Origin: Rhodobacteraceae bacterium S2214
GTDB taxonomy: Bacteria > Pseudomonadota > Alphaproteobacteria > Rhodobacterales > Rhodobacteraceae
Assembly: GCA_025141675.1 (NCBI GenBank)
Contig: CP081161.1
Location: 2,776,001-2,840,000, forward strand
Direction: 5' to 3'
DNA: 64,000 nt
Shown here: piece after piece, positions 27,662 to 35,940 of the stretch
Numbering within the stretch: the stretch's first letter is position 1
How the letters are laid out: every line of letters starts with the position of its first letter
Position numbers and translations under genes: made by a program
Notes under the pieces: model-generated
Database searches by the model: none
What the model was told of the DNA's origin: nothing
The model's input: only the letters and a program-made list of their open reading frames with translations

Positions 27662-28174
27662 CTAAAAAAACATGACTTCAGATGGCGATTTACGATGCGA
27701 CGTGATTTCTTCAGTTACGGTTTCAGCCTCACTTTGGATGAGCCTCACGTCGACCTTACCGATAGTGGGTAGCATTGTGATCCGCCGCGCAAGGGTTCCG
27801 CCAACATCTTCAAACTCTAGTGGGATACTCTCATTTCCCAAATACTCGCGGGCAAACGCAATATTGCGCGCGCCGACATCGCCTAATGCGGCATTCATCT
27901 TGCCGCCTCCGTATAAGCGAGCCTTCATTGATTCTTTACTCGCTCCAGCTTTCAATAGTTCGTTCACCAACAACTCCATCAAAAACGCACCATACTTTAC
28001 GTTACTTGCGGAATCGCCGTTTCCCCCGGGCAAAAGGAAATGGTTCATGCCACCAATTTCAGCCTTAACGTCATAAATACAGGCCGCGATACAGGACCCC
28101 AAAACGGTAGTCAGTTGATCTTCAGCCAAAGATGAAACCGAGTATTCGCCTTGAACGACACTTTTGATACTCAT
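27662..28174 (-). CDS. cheD: Chemoreceptor glutamine deamidase CheD
   Basis: Deamidates glutamines in chemoreceptor signalling domains. The 170-residue product has the catalytic cysteine and histidine context: TVLGSCIAACIYD near residue 29 and GGMNHFLLPGG near residue 45, with Thr in KVDVRLIQSE-like strands later. The start ATG at 28172-28174 has TTGGAG upstream; the GTG nine codons earlier does not. It is the last gene of the chemotaxis cluster, but 280 bp separate it from the preceding cheY, so it may have its own promoter. The sequence here is AT-rich compared with the flanking housekeeping genes. Confidence 0.93.
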   Translation of the reverse strand: MSIKSVVQGEYSVSSLAEDQLTTVLGSCIAACIYDVKAEIGGMNHFLLPGGNGDSASNVKYGAFLMELLVNELLKAGASKESMKARLYGGGKMNAALGDVGARNIAFAREYLGNESIPLEFEDVGGTLARRITMLPTIGKVDVRLIQSEAETVTEEITSHRKSPSEVMFF

Positions 28175-28454
28175 ACTGTCTCCAATCCAGAAACTCCCCA
28201 CTAAGACGCAAAATTAGATGAAGCTATTTTCAACCTTCAGCAAGGCGCTTCGCCAACCATCTTTGCCAAGCTATTCCAGCACTTTTTTCACAATCTCGAA
28301 TAGTCGCCGCCAAAGTTGGTTTGATAAACTTCCGCAACCAAACATCCCTTAGATTTCCCGATGGATAACCGACTTATCTTTCAGGTAAAAACCATTGAAA
28401 TAACATACACGACTTCGGAATCTGAATGAGGCCCAAGACATTACGCGCTTAAAT
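28175..28454. other. AT-rich gap between cheY2 and cheD
   Basis: 280 bases with no credible coding frame, no RNA gene and no clear terminator. Probably holds the cheD promoter. In 28201-28260 I count 26 G/C of 60. Confidence 0.5.
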
Positions 28455-28841
28455 TCAAAGCCGCCCAACAACTTGCTCGATACATGCCTTGAGTTGCTGG
28501 GTCGTAAATGGCTTTTTTATCATGTTATTCATACCCAACGCTTTTCCTTTTGCGACTATCTCCGCAGTCGGCTTTCCGGTGATAAGGATAAAGCCTACAC
28601 CCTTTGTGAGGCGGTTAGAACGTAGCTTCGCTAACAATTCCAATCCATCCATGACGGGCATATTCATATCAGACAGAACTAAGTGCACCGGCTGCTTTCC
28701 GATCCTCTCAAGGGCCGATTGACCGTTATTTTCGGTCGTATTGTTCCATATTTTCATCTCCTCTAGGGATTGCACGATCAAGCCTCGACTAGTTGGCATA
28801 TCATCAACAACCATAACTTTTAATGCATCGCGTAGCGACAT
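28455..28841 (-). CDS. cheY: CheY-type single-domain response regulator (second copy)
   Basis: A 128-residue receiver domain: acidic pair VVDDMPTSR near residue 13, phospho-acceptor Asp in SDMNMPVMDG near residue 58, Thr in LITGKPT, and the conserved Lys in IKKPF near 110. No output domain, so it acts by protein contact, on a flagellar switch, CheA or another motor. The start ATG has GAAGGGG upstream and lies 11 bp after the cheR stop. It differs substantially from the other CheY (32291-32659), consistent with the paired CheY arrangement of many alphaproteobacteria, where one may be a phosphate sink. Confidence 0.92.
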   Translation of the reverse strand: MSLRDALKVMVVDDMPTSRGLIVQSLEEMKIWNNTTENNGQSALERIGKQPVHLVLSDMNMPVMDGLELLAKLRSNRLTKGVGFILITGKPTAEIVAKGKALGMNNMIKKPFTTQQLKACIEQVVGRL

Positions 28842-28852
28842 TTCGGACCCCT

Positions 28853-29710
28853 TCAAAGATTGCCTTTTGTTTTTTCAAACGCTGTTGTGCCAATTTTTTT
28901 AAAATGTTTCTCCGCAACACCGGATAGTCGTTCTGCCTGCCCAAGAAATAGGACGCCGCCATCTTTGATCCGGCCATGGAACTGCTTCCAAAGCCGGTCT
29001 TGTGTCGCACGGTCAAAGTAGATCACGACATTTCGGCAGAATATAAAATCAAATCCTTGGACTTCTGCTCCGATGTTCATCAGATTAATATTGCAAAAAC
29101 TAACCCGGCTCCTCAATTTGGGCTTAATCTCAAATTCGCCCAAGCGCAGTCGGCTTTGACAAAAAAGATCGCCTATTCTTGATCCGTCCAAATTTAGAGT
29201 TTCCTCTTTCAAATATTGACCTGACTTTGCCTTACGGAGCATAGATTCGTCGACATCGGAAGCAAGAATGTCGAAATCCACATGGGGAAAAACTGAACAT
29301 AGTTTGTCCAAGACAAGTGCGATCGAGTACGCTTCCTGCCCCGAGGAGCAACCTGCGGACCAGATCCTAAAGTGCGTTTTTTCCGCAGTTAACTCGCACT
29401 TCCGAGCTATGACGTTACGCAACAACTCAAAATGGTGGCCTTCGCGAAAGAACGAAGTGACGTTTGTCGTGAGCAACGAAATAAAGTGCTTTTCTTCATA
29501 ACCACCCACTTCGAGGGATCCAAAATATGCTTCGAAGTCCGTCGCACCGACCAACCGCATACGCCTAGCTATTCGAGAATACAACAATTCGGTTTTGGCT
29601 TCACTTATGGTCAAGCCGATTTCATTCTTTGCGAAACCTGATACCTTTTCGAAATCTGATTGGCTGAATTCTATATCGTTGGAAACTGTAACAGATCTAT
29701 CAGATCGCAT
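28853..29710 (-). CDS. cheR: Chemotaxis protein methyltransferase CheR
   Basis: SAM-dependent methyltransferase for receptor glutamates. The 285-residue product has the CheR_N helical domain (about residues 15-75, IGLTISEAKTELLYSRIARR) and the catalytic domain with TTNVTSFFREGHHFELL near 95, the SAM motif IWSAGCSSGQEAYSIAL near 130, CRNVVIYFD near 230 and LFLGQAERL near 255. The start ATG at 29708-29710 overlaps the end of cheW by 11 bp. A matching CheB methylesterase, usually adjacent, is missing. Confidence 0.94.
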   Translation of the reverse strand: MRSDRSVTVSNDIEFSQSDFEKVSGFAKNEIGLTISEAKTELLYSRIARRMRLVGATDFEAYFGSLEVGGYEEKHFISLLTTNVTSFFREGHHFELLRNVIARKCELTAEKTHFRIWSAGCSSGQEAYSIALVLDKLCSVFPHVDFDILASDVDESMLRKAKSGQYLKEETLNLDGSRIGDLFCQSRLRLGEFEIKPKLRSRVSFCNINLMNIGAEVQGFDFIFCRNVVIYFDRATQDRLWKQFHGRIKDGGVLFLGQAERLSGVAEKHFKKIGTTAFEKTKGNL

Positions 29711-30176
29711 TTTCAAGAACTTCTTGGTGTGCGAGGAGAACGTCAATATCCACAATGCGCGTCATGTCATCTCCATTTGTAATAACGCCCCGTACCAAGT
29801 GGTTAATCGTCCCAGAGTTCATCTTTGGAGCCTCTTTAATGTCCTCATTCGTTACTGTCAGAATCTCCGAAACTGCATCGACAAGAAAACCCACCATCTT
29901 CGTTTCAAAGCTGGTAATTATTATTACATTTCTCTTCGTAGGTGATATAGGATCGAAACCCAACTTAACAGCGAGATCTACAATTGGAATTACGGCCCCT
30001 CTTAAGTTAACAACCCCCAAAACATAGTTCGGAGAGTGCGGTAACATCGTGATCGGCTCCCACCTTCTAATTTCTCTTATTCTGTCAATTTCAATGCAGA
30101 AGCTTTGTTTTCCAACAATAAGTGAAATGAATTCTAAAGAGAAACGTTCCATTGCGTTCACCTGCCCGTCAAGCAT
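29700..30176 (-). CDS. cheW: Chemotaxis coupling protein CheW
   Basis: Adaptor linking receptors to CheA. The 158-residue SH3-like protein has the family landmarks FCIEIDRIREIRRW, VLGVVNLRGAVIPIVDLAVKLG and VGFLVDAVSEILTV. The start ATG has the strong ribosome site GGAGG seven bases upstream, and the gene overlaps the cheA stop by 8 bp, so the two are coupled. Confidence 0.95.
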   Translation of the reverse strand: MLDGQVNAMERFSLEFISLIVGKQSFCIEIDRIREIRRWEPITMLPHSPNYVLGVVNLRGAVIPIVDLAVKLGFDPISPTKRNVIIITSFETKMVGFLVDAVSEILTVTNEDIKEAPKMNSGTINHLVRGVITNGDDMTRIVDIDVLLAHQEVLENAI

Positions 30177-32289
30177 GCGTCACCTCCATCATACCCACCG
30201 CTTCTTGGCCTTTGAAATCTACACCTTTACTAGGAACAGAATCAGCAATTCCATCGGGGTCTATGATCAAGGCGATCTTCCCGTCTCCCAAAATGGTGGC
30301 TGCCGAGATCCCAGGAATCTTCCCGTAGCTACCCTGCAAGCTCTTGATAACGACCTGCCGCTGATCTGAGATTGAATCGACAACAAATGCGCACTGAGAA
30401 AGTTTCTCGGTTCTTACCAGCAGTAATACTTTGTTTGATAGCGGTTGAGCACGCTCTAGCTGACCAAGCGCAATCGCCACGTCAACGATCGGGACATATT
30501 CCCCCCGAACACGGAGTATTGGATTACCGTCCCCAATTTGGAAGATCTCTGACGCTTTCGGTTGAATCGTTTCAATTATGCTTGAAACCGGAACGACCAT
30601 AGTTTGCTTGCCGACGTCCACTACCATGCCGTCCATAACAGCCAACGTCAGTGGAAGATTAATAGAGAATGTGGAGCCATTGCCAGGAATGCTAGAAATT
30701 CCAATTCGACCACCTAATGCGGAGATGGCAGTCTTGACGACATCCATCCCGACGCCCCGCCCCGACAGGTTTGTCACCTCTTTCGCAGTGGAAAAACCAG
30801 GTGCAAACAACAGTTGGTCAATCTCACCATCGGTGAGTTCAGCTTCCTTATTCACAATACCTTTTTCAACTGCAATGTTTTTGATTCTTTCGCGATCAAG
30901 ACCTGCACCGTCATCTGTGATTTCGATAAGGACGCTGCCGGACCGATGTTGCGCGGACAGCGTCACGGTTCCTGAAGTGGGCTTACCGGCGGCTAACCTA
31001 CGTTCTTCATCCTCGATACCGTGATCAATAGCATTTCGGATCATGTGGGTTAATGGATCACTCAACCGTTCTACCAGCGTCTTATCTACTTCAGTTGCCT
31101 CGCCTTGCGTCACCAATTGCACTTTCTTACCCGTCGACGAAGTCACCTCTCTGACAATACGTGCCATGCGTTGGAAAAGCGGCTTAACGGGCTGGGCGCG
31201 AATTGCCATAACACCTTCCTGAATTTCGCGTGCCAAATGCTTGTAATCTTCAAGGTCCACTTGAATATCATCCGACTTTCCAAGGCCGGCGTCTTGAATT
31301 CGCTGCGCGATAACCGATTGATTGATGATGAGTTCACCAACGGAATTTATGAGGCGATCGACCCGCTCCAGGTCAACGCGCAATGTTGCCTTTGCTTCGC
31401 GATTGTTGCTCGCAGCTGCGCTTTTAGCTATTGGAATCTGTTCTTGTGAGTTCCCTGTACCTACATCTTTTTTATGGTCTTCCTCTACAATTCTGGAGGG
31501 AGATATCACAATTGGCTCAGCAGCACTTTCGACCGGCGTTTGATCCGGTGCACTGAGCCGACGAGTAATCGTAATTTCACAAAGGTCATCGACGAAGCTG
31601 AAAACTGCGGAAATTACATCTTCGTTCTCTGCAGTTTTGAGGCTCAGTCGCCATTTGAGATAGCTCGATTCCCAATCACCTTCTTCCAGATCATCCGGCA
31701 CATTGGACGCGTCAGCAACTAAACTCAGGTCCCCAAGCCCCTTCAGCGCACTGAATAGGTGCTGAGGTTCGTTACCGACTTCATAGAAATTTCTGGTAGG
31801 CGCGAATTCGATATCGAAACCATCCGTTCGCACTTCGTCAATCTCCGCAGGACCTGGGATATCAAGGACCATGGGCTCGAAAGTGAACTCTTCTTCAGGT
31901 TCGTCTTCTTCAATCAAGAATTCGTTCAATGCCGTTGTCGCCGTATCAACAGCGGCCTGATTGATCTCTGTCTCCATTCTGGCCGCGTCGATCAGCTCGA
32001 TCAGGACATCGCCGGATCGTAGCAAAACGTCTGTCAGTTGTTCGTTGATCGTTAGAGTTCCAGATCGAACCGCGTCGAGAACCGTTTCGAATTTATGCGC
32101 AAACCCAACGAGGTCCTCTAATCCGAATGCCCCGCCTGATCCCTTAATCGAATGAACGGCACGAAACACTGCATTTACGGTTTCATTATCGCCTGTACCG
32201 TCAGCAATATCGTTTAATCCATCGGTTAATGCGTCGGAGAGGTCCTCGCATTCTTGAAAGAATATATCGCGAATACTGTTGCCACTCAT
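30169..32289 (-). CDS. cheA: Chemotaxis histidine kinase CheA
   Basis: A 706-residue kinase. P1 (Hpt) with phospho-His in AVHSIKGSGGAFG near residue 45; an acidic linker from about 125 to 290, with no clear CheY-binding P2 recognised; dimerisation helices; the ATPase domain with HMIRNAIDHGIE, DDGAGLDRERI, and GRGVGMDVVK; and a C-terminal CheW-like P5 domain (GNPILRVRGEYVPIVDVAIALGQ). The start ATG has GGGAG upstream and lies one base after the cheY stop; the GTG six codons earlier is less likely. Central kinase of the cluster. The receptor genes must lie elsewhere. Confidence 0.95.
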   Translation of the reverse strand: MSGNSIRDIFFQECEDLSDALTDGLNDIADGTGDNETVNAVFRAVHSIKGSGGAFGLEDLVGFAHKFETVLDAVRSGTLTINEQLTDVLLRSGDVLIELIDAARMETEINQAAVDTATTALNEFLIEEDEPEEEFTFEPMVLDIPGPAEIDEVRTDGFDIEFAPTRNFYEVGNEPQHLFSALKGLGDLSLVADASNVPDDLEEGDWESSYLKWRLSLKTAENEDVISAVFSFVDDLCEITITRRLSAPDQTPVESAAEPIVISPSRIVEEDHKKDVGTGNSQEQIPIAKSAAASNNREAKATLRVDLERVDRLINSVGELIINQSVIAQRIQDAGLGKSDDIQVDLEDYKHLAREIQEGVMAIRAQPVKPLFQRMARIVREVTSSTGKKVQLVTQGEATEVDKTLVERLSDPLTHMIRNAIDHGIEDEERRLAAGKPTSGTVTLSAQHRSGSVLIEITDDGAGLDRERIKNIAVEKGIVNKEAELTDGEIDQLLFAPGFSTAKEVTNLSGRGVGMDVVKTAISALGGRIGISSIPGNGSTFSINLPLTLAVMDGMVVDVGKQTMVVPVSSIIETIQPKASEIFQIGDGNPILRVRGEYVPIVDVAIALGQLERAQPLSNKVLLLVRTEKLSQCAFVVDSISDQRQVVIKSLQGSYGKIPGISAATILGDGKIALIIDPDGIADSVPSKGVDFKGQEAVGMMEVTHA

Positions 32290-32290
32290 G

Positions 32291-32659
32291 TCATGCTCCC
32301 GTGACACGTTTCAGGGCAGAAATAAGAGACACATCGTCAAATGGTTTTACAATCCACCCCGTCGCGCCTGAATTGCGCGCGCGTGACTTAAGGTCATCGC
32401 CGCTTTCCGTCGTTAGAACGAGAATGGGTACACGGTTATTTACATCACCTTTTCGAATTGAGGAAATGACGCCGAAACCGTCCATGTTTGGCATATTGAT
32501 ATCTGTAATGACAACGTCGGCATTTGCATCTTGAAAAGCCTTCACACCGTCCACGCCATCATCTGCAGTCGTCACATCAAACCCGGCACCGACAAGTGTC
32601 TCTGTCAGCAAATGTCGAATTGTACGGGAGTCATCAATGGCCAGTACCTTAATTGTCAT
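32291..32659 (-). CDS. cheY: CheY-type response regulator (first copy)
   Basis: A 122-residue receiver domain with AIDDSRTIR near residue 7, phospho-acceptor in ITDINMPNMDGF near 55, LTTES near 85 and VKPF near 105. It is of the CheY class directly upstream of cheA in alphaproteobacterial clusters. Its start overlaps the STAS gene by 11 bp and its stop is one base from cheA, so expression is tightly coupled to the kinase. Confidence 0.94.
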   Translation of the reverse strand: MTIKVLAIDDSRTIRHLLTETLVGAGFDVTTADDGVDGVKAFQDANADVVITDINMPNMDGFGVISSIRKGDVNNRVPILVLTTESGDDLKSRARNSGATGWIVKPFDDVSLISALKRVTGA

Positions 32660-32942
32660 GAGAAATCCCTTCCATATTGACCATTTGAGTAAGGCCTAGG
32701 TTTTCCATCGTGGTCACAAGGGGATCCGATGGGGATGCAATTTCGAAATCGTGGCCATCATGTGACCAAGTTTTTGCAGCCATCACAAATAGTTGCGCTG
32801 CGATCGTGTCCATCTTGGTTACGGCTGATCCATCAAATGTAACGGAATTCCCTCTATTTGCCTTGAGCGCATCAAAAATGGGCCCACATGCCGCAGCGCG
32901 CATATCCGCAGGGAGAACAAGGAGATCATCGAGAGTCGGCAT
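32649..32942 (-). CDS. STAS-domain protein of the chemotaxis operon (CheX/CheS-like position)
   Basis: A 97-residue single STAS domain (LVLPADMRAAACGPIFDALKANRGNSVTFDGSAV, DTIAAQLFVMAAKTW), similar to anti-sigma-factor-antagonist folds. The usual phospho-Ser position in DxS(G/S) reads TKMDTIA, so it has Thr rather than Ser nearby. It is the promoter-proximal gene of the cluster; STAS proteins in this position are known in several alphaproteobacterial che operons and help CheY-P turnover in some. The role here is inferred from position only. Confidence 0.85.
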   Translation of the reverse strand: MPTLDDLLVLPADMRAAACGPIFDALKANRGNSVTFDGSAVTKMDTIAAQLFVMAAKTWSHDGHDFEIASPSDPLVTTMENLGLTQMVNMEGISHDN

Positions 32943-33115
32943 TCAGGCTTCATTCCCATCACTTCGTTGAATCAAGTGGCACGAACCACGGTCAAACGAA
33001 TAGCAGTTAGAGAACTAACAAACGGTGAAGCGTCGCAAGATAATTGCGGTTTGAGAATGCAGAGCTTAATTCAAATCGTCGAGCTTAGGCCGTAAGTGAC
33101 GTGCACCGCCGAGGC

Positions 33116-33523
33116 TTAACGAGAAAGATGCGCGACAACCGTCCTTTGATGCGCAAGGTCGCGATGTTCGAAAAGGTAAATACCTTGCCACATTCCCAAG
33201 CGCATTTTGCCATGTGTGACAGGAATTGATAATTGCGTCGGCACCATCGCTGCTTTGATATGCGCTGGCATATCGTCCGGCCCCTCGTAGGTATGGGTCA
33301 GGTAGGACATCGACGGATCGGTCGTTGGCGGCACCAAGCGCGAAAAGAAGTTCTGCAAATCCAATTGTACTTCTGGATCAGCATTCTCCTGTATCAGCAG
33401 GCTGGCAGATGTATGTTGGACCATCAACGTGAGCAGGCCGGTGCCGCTAACCCATCGTGCGACGTCGTCTGTAAATTCATACAATCCAGGGCCGCGTGTA
33501 GAGATGGAGAAGTCGGTCTGCAA
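33116..33523 (-). CDS. yjbQ: YjbQ family protein (UPF0047; secondary thiamine-phosphate synthase type)
   Basis: A 135-residue YjbQ protein with the family residues QHTSASLLIQENADPEV near residue 35, then a YEGPDDMPAHIKAAM stretch near 80 and LGMWQGIYLFEHRD near 108. Members form trimers and weakly replace ThiE in thiamine phosphate synthesis when overproduced; the physiological role is unsettled. The start is TTG at 33521-33523: GAGGG lies just upstream, an in-frame TGA stands five codons before it, and there is no ATG until residue 34. It lies 12 bp downstream of the HlyU-like gene on the same strand. Confidence 0.9.
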   Translation of the reverse strand: MQTDFSISTRGPGLYEFTDDVARWVSGTGLLTLMVQHTSASLLIQENADPEVQLDLQNFFSRLVPPTTDPSMSYLTHTYEGPDDMPAHIKAAMVPTQLSIPVTHGKMRLGMWQGIYLFEHRDLAHQRTVVAHLSR

Positions 33524-33535
33524 AGCACCCTCACG

Positions 33536-33805
33536 TCAGTCGAACAGACGGTCGCCTTGTTGGTCAATAACCTGTTTGGCCTTCGCCTGCGATGCGGCGA
33601 CAGCCGCTTCGAAGCCTTCTAACGTATCAGCGCGGATCAATTGGTGTGACTTCAGTTCGCCGTTCACGTCTTTTTCAATACGCGCGGCGATGCGGAACCG
33701 TTTTCCGTCTTTCATCGGTTCCGCAAAAATTCGGAAACCGTTGTATTCTTCGGCGACGGGCCCCTTCGGAGCACCGCCACCAAATAGCTTTGAAAACAAA
33801 GACAT
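33536..33805 (-). CDS. HlyU-family transcriptional regulator-like protein
   Basis: An 89-residue protein, about the usual HlyU family size, with LFSKLFGGG at the N terminus and EEYNGFRIFAEP...RFRIAARIEKDVNG in the middle. HlyU of Vibrio activates haemolysin genes, but this short alphaproteobacterial group lacks a clear helix-turn-helix and its function is not known. The start ATG is one base downstream of the rpoD stop, so it may be read through from rpoD. The ribosome site CAAGAAGGA region lies inside rpoD. Confidence 0.8.
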   Translation of the reverse strand: MSLFSKLFGGGAPKGPVAEEYNGFRIFAEPMKDGKRFRIAARIEKDVNGELKSHQLIRADTLEGFEAAVAASQAKAKQVIDQQGDRLFD

Positions 33806-33806
33806 C

Positions 33807-35789
33807 TTATTGATCCAAGAAGGACCGCAGTTTACGCGACCGGCTTGGGTGCTTCAGTTTGCGCAGTGCTTTCGCTTCGATCTGGCGAATACGTTCGCGT
33901 GTCACGCTAAACTGTTGACCAACCTCTTCCAGGGTGTGGTCTGTGTTCATCCCGATGCCGAAACGCATCCGCAGAACGCGTTCTTCACGCGGCGTAAGCG
34001 ACGCCAGCACACGTGTTGTTGTCTCTTTAAGGTTCTCTTGAATCGCAGAGTCCAAAGGCAAAATCGCGTTTTTGTCTTCGATGAAATCGCCAAGCTGTGA
34101 ATCTTCTTCGTCGCCGATTGGCGTTTCCAGAGAGATCGGTTCTTTTGCGATCTTCATAACCTTGCGGACTTTTTCCAAAGGCATCTGCAGCTTTTCTGCC
34201 AATTCCTCTGGTGTCGGTTCGCGACCAATTTCGTGCAACATCTGGCGGCCGGTCCGGACCAGTTTGTTGATCGTTTCGATCATGTGAACCGGAATACGGA
34301 TTGTACGGGCCTGATCCGCGATAGACCGCGTAATGGCCTGACGGATCCACCATGTCGCATAGGTCGAGAATTTATAACCGCGGCGGTATTCAAACTTATC
34401 AACCGCCTTCATCAGGCCAATGTTACCTTCCTGAATAAGATCAAGGAATTGCAGGCCACGGTTCGTGTACTTTTTCGCAATCGAAATCACGAGACGCAGG
34501 TTCGCTTCGACCATTTCTTTTTTGGCCTGACGCGCTTCTTTTTCGCCCTTTTGAACCTGCTGCACGATGCGGCGGAATTCAGTGATATCGACACCGACAT
34601 ATTGGCCGACTTGCGCCATATCGCCACGCAGACCTTCGATTTTGTCAGTCGAGCGTTCGATCAGCATCTGCCAACCGCGACCAGCCTTCTGACCCATTTC
34701 TTCGAGCCAGTTCGGGTCAAGTTCACGACCACGGTACGCGTCAACGAATTCGCGACGGTTAATACGCGCTTGGTCAGCGAGTTTAACCATAGAGCTGTCA
34801 ATTTGCATGATACGGCGGTTGATGCCGTACAGCTGGTCAATCAGGGCTTCGATCCGGTTGTTGTGCAGGTGAAGTGAATTCACCATTTCAACGATTTCAG
34901 AGCGAAGTGCCTGATATTTATCTTCTTCTTTCGCCGAGAACGATGAATCTTCGTTCAATGTCGCAGACATCCGCGCGTCTTGCATGTCAGACAACATCGC
35001 GAAGTCACGGGCGATGATTTCCAGCGTTTCAAGCACACGTGGCTTTAGCGCAGCTTCCATCGCGGCCAATGACATGTTGGCCTGATCTTCTTCATCGTCG
35101 TCGTCGTCTTTTGCGATCGGGTTGCCATCAGCGTCCAGCTCTTGCGCTTTTTCGCCTTCAGCCGGTTTGGCTGCGGTGTCGGTACCCGGCGTCACAACCG
35201 CAACGTCGTCGTCGCCATCTTCGCCCATCGTGTTACCGAAGGTCGTTTCGAGGTCGATCACATCGCGCAGCAGGATGTCTTCGCTCAACAATTCGTCACG
35301 CCAGATCGTGATCGCTTGGAATGTCAGTGGGCTTTCGCACAGCCCGAGGATCATCGTATTGCGGCCCGCTTCGATGCGTTTCGCAATCGCGATTTCGCCT
35401 TCACGTGACAGCAGTTCTACGCTGCCCATCTCGCGCAGGTACATCCGAACAGGATCGTCCGTGCGGTCAAGTTTTTCGGCTTCAGCCCCACCAAGCACCA
35501 GTTCGCGCGCGCCAGCAACGGTGGCAACTTCGCGTGATCCCTGATCGGTTTCTTCGCTTTCTTCTTCTTCAGTAACCTGAATGCCCATTTCAGACAGCAT
35601 CGACATCACGTCTTCGATCTGGTCCGACGACACCTGATCCGGCGGCAGCACCGCGTTCAGTTGGTCGTATGTGATGTAGCCACGTTCACGGGCGTCCGCG
35701 ATCATCTTTTTGACCGCGGCTTGGCTCATATCTAAAGAGCCATCATCCTGGTCGCGATCTTTGCGGTCGTCGTTATCCTTAGCGGCCAT
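33807..35789 (-). CDS. rpoD: RNA polymerase primary sigma factor (sigma-70)
   Basis: Housekeeping sigma factor, 660 residues. The order is region 1.1 ([24 protein letters not shown]), region 1.2 near residue 115 ([21 protein letters not shown]), a non-conserved acidic insert including DDDDDEEDQ, region 2 with the core-binding and -10 motif ([48 protein letters not shown], given here as separate recognisable blocks), region 3, and region 4 with [18 protein letters not shown]. The start ATG has AAGGAG upstream. It follows dnaG by 151 bp; this gap contains five GANTC sites. Confidence 0.98.
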   Translation of the reverse strand: MAAKDNDDRKDRDQDDGSLDMSQAAVKKMIADARERGYITYDQLNAVLPPDQVSSDQIEDVMSMLSEMGIQVTEEEESEETDQGSREVATVAGARELVLGGAEAEKLDRTDDPVRMYLREMGSVELLSREGEIAIAKRIEAGRNTMILGLCESPLTFQAITIWRDELLSEDILLRDVIDLETTFGNTMGEDGDDDVAVVTPGTDTAAKPAEGEKAQELDADGNPIAKDDDDDEEDQANMSLAAMEAALKPRVLETLEIIARDFAMLSDMQDARMSATLNEDSSFSAKEEDKYQALRSEIVEMVNSLHLHNNRIEALIDQLYGINRRIMQIDSSMVKLADQARINRREFVDAYRGRELDPNWLEEMGQKAGRGWQMLIERSTDKIEGLRGDMAQVGQYVGVDITEFRRIVQQVQKGEKEARQAKKEMVEANLRLVISIAKKYTNRGLQFLDLIQEGNIGLMKAVDKFEYRRGYKFSTYATWWIRQAITRSIADQARTIRIPVHMIETINKLVRTGRQMLHEIGREPTPEELAEKLQMPLEKVRKVMKIAKEPISLETPIGDEEDSQLGDFIEDKNAILPLDSAIQENLKETTTRVLASLTPREERVLRMRFGIGMNTDHTLEEVGQQFSVTRERIRQIEAKALRKLKHPSRSRKLRSFLDQ

Positions 35790-35803
35790 GGGCGGCTCCT
35801 TCA

Positions 35804-35886
35804 GAGTCGTGTCGCGGGCAGGTCAGCCCGAAAAGTGATTCGCATGATTCGGTTAAAATCGAATCAACGAGGAATTTGGGTGATTC
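35804..35886 (-). promoter_or_regulatory. Cluster of GANTC (CcrM) sites upstream of rpoD
   Basis: GAGTC at 35804, GATTC at 35837 and 35846, GAATC at 35861 and GATTC at 35882: five sites in 83 bases. Three are in direct TGATTCG context and one in the inverted CGAATCA. GANTC is the target of the cell-cycle methyltransferase CcrM in alphaproteobacteria. A GC hairpin (CGGGC-AGGTCA-GCCCG, 35815-35830) lies among them. Confidence 0.55.
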
Positions 35887-35940
35887 GCAACCACATCGGG
35901 CGCGATTTATTGTCGTTGTTGCGCTGAATTCAGTGCGAGA

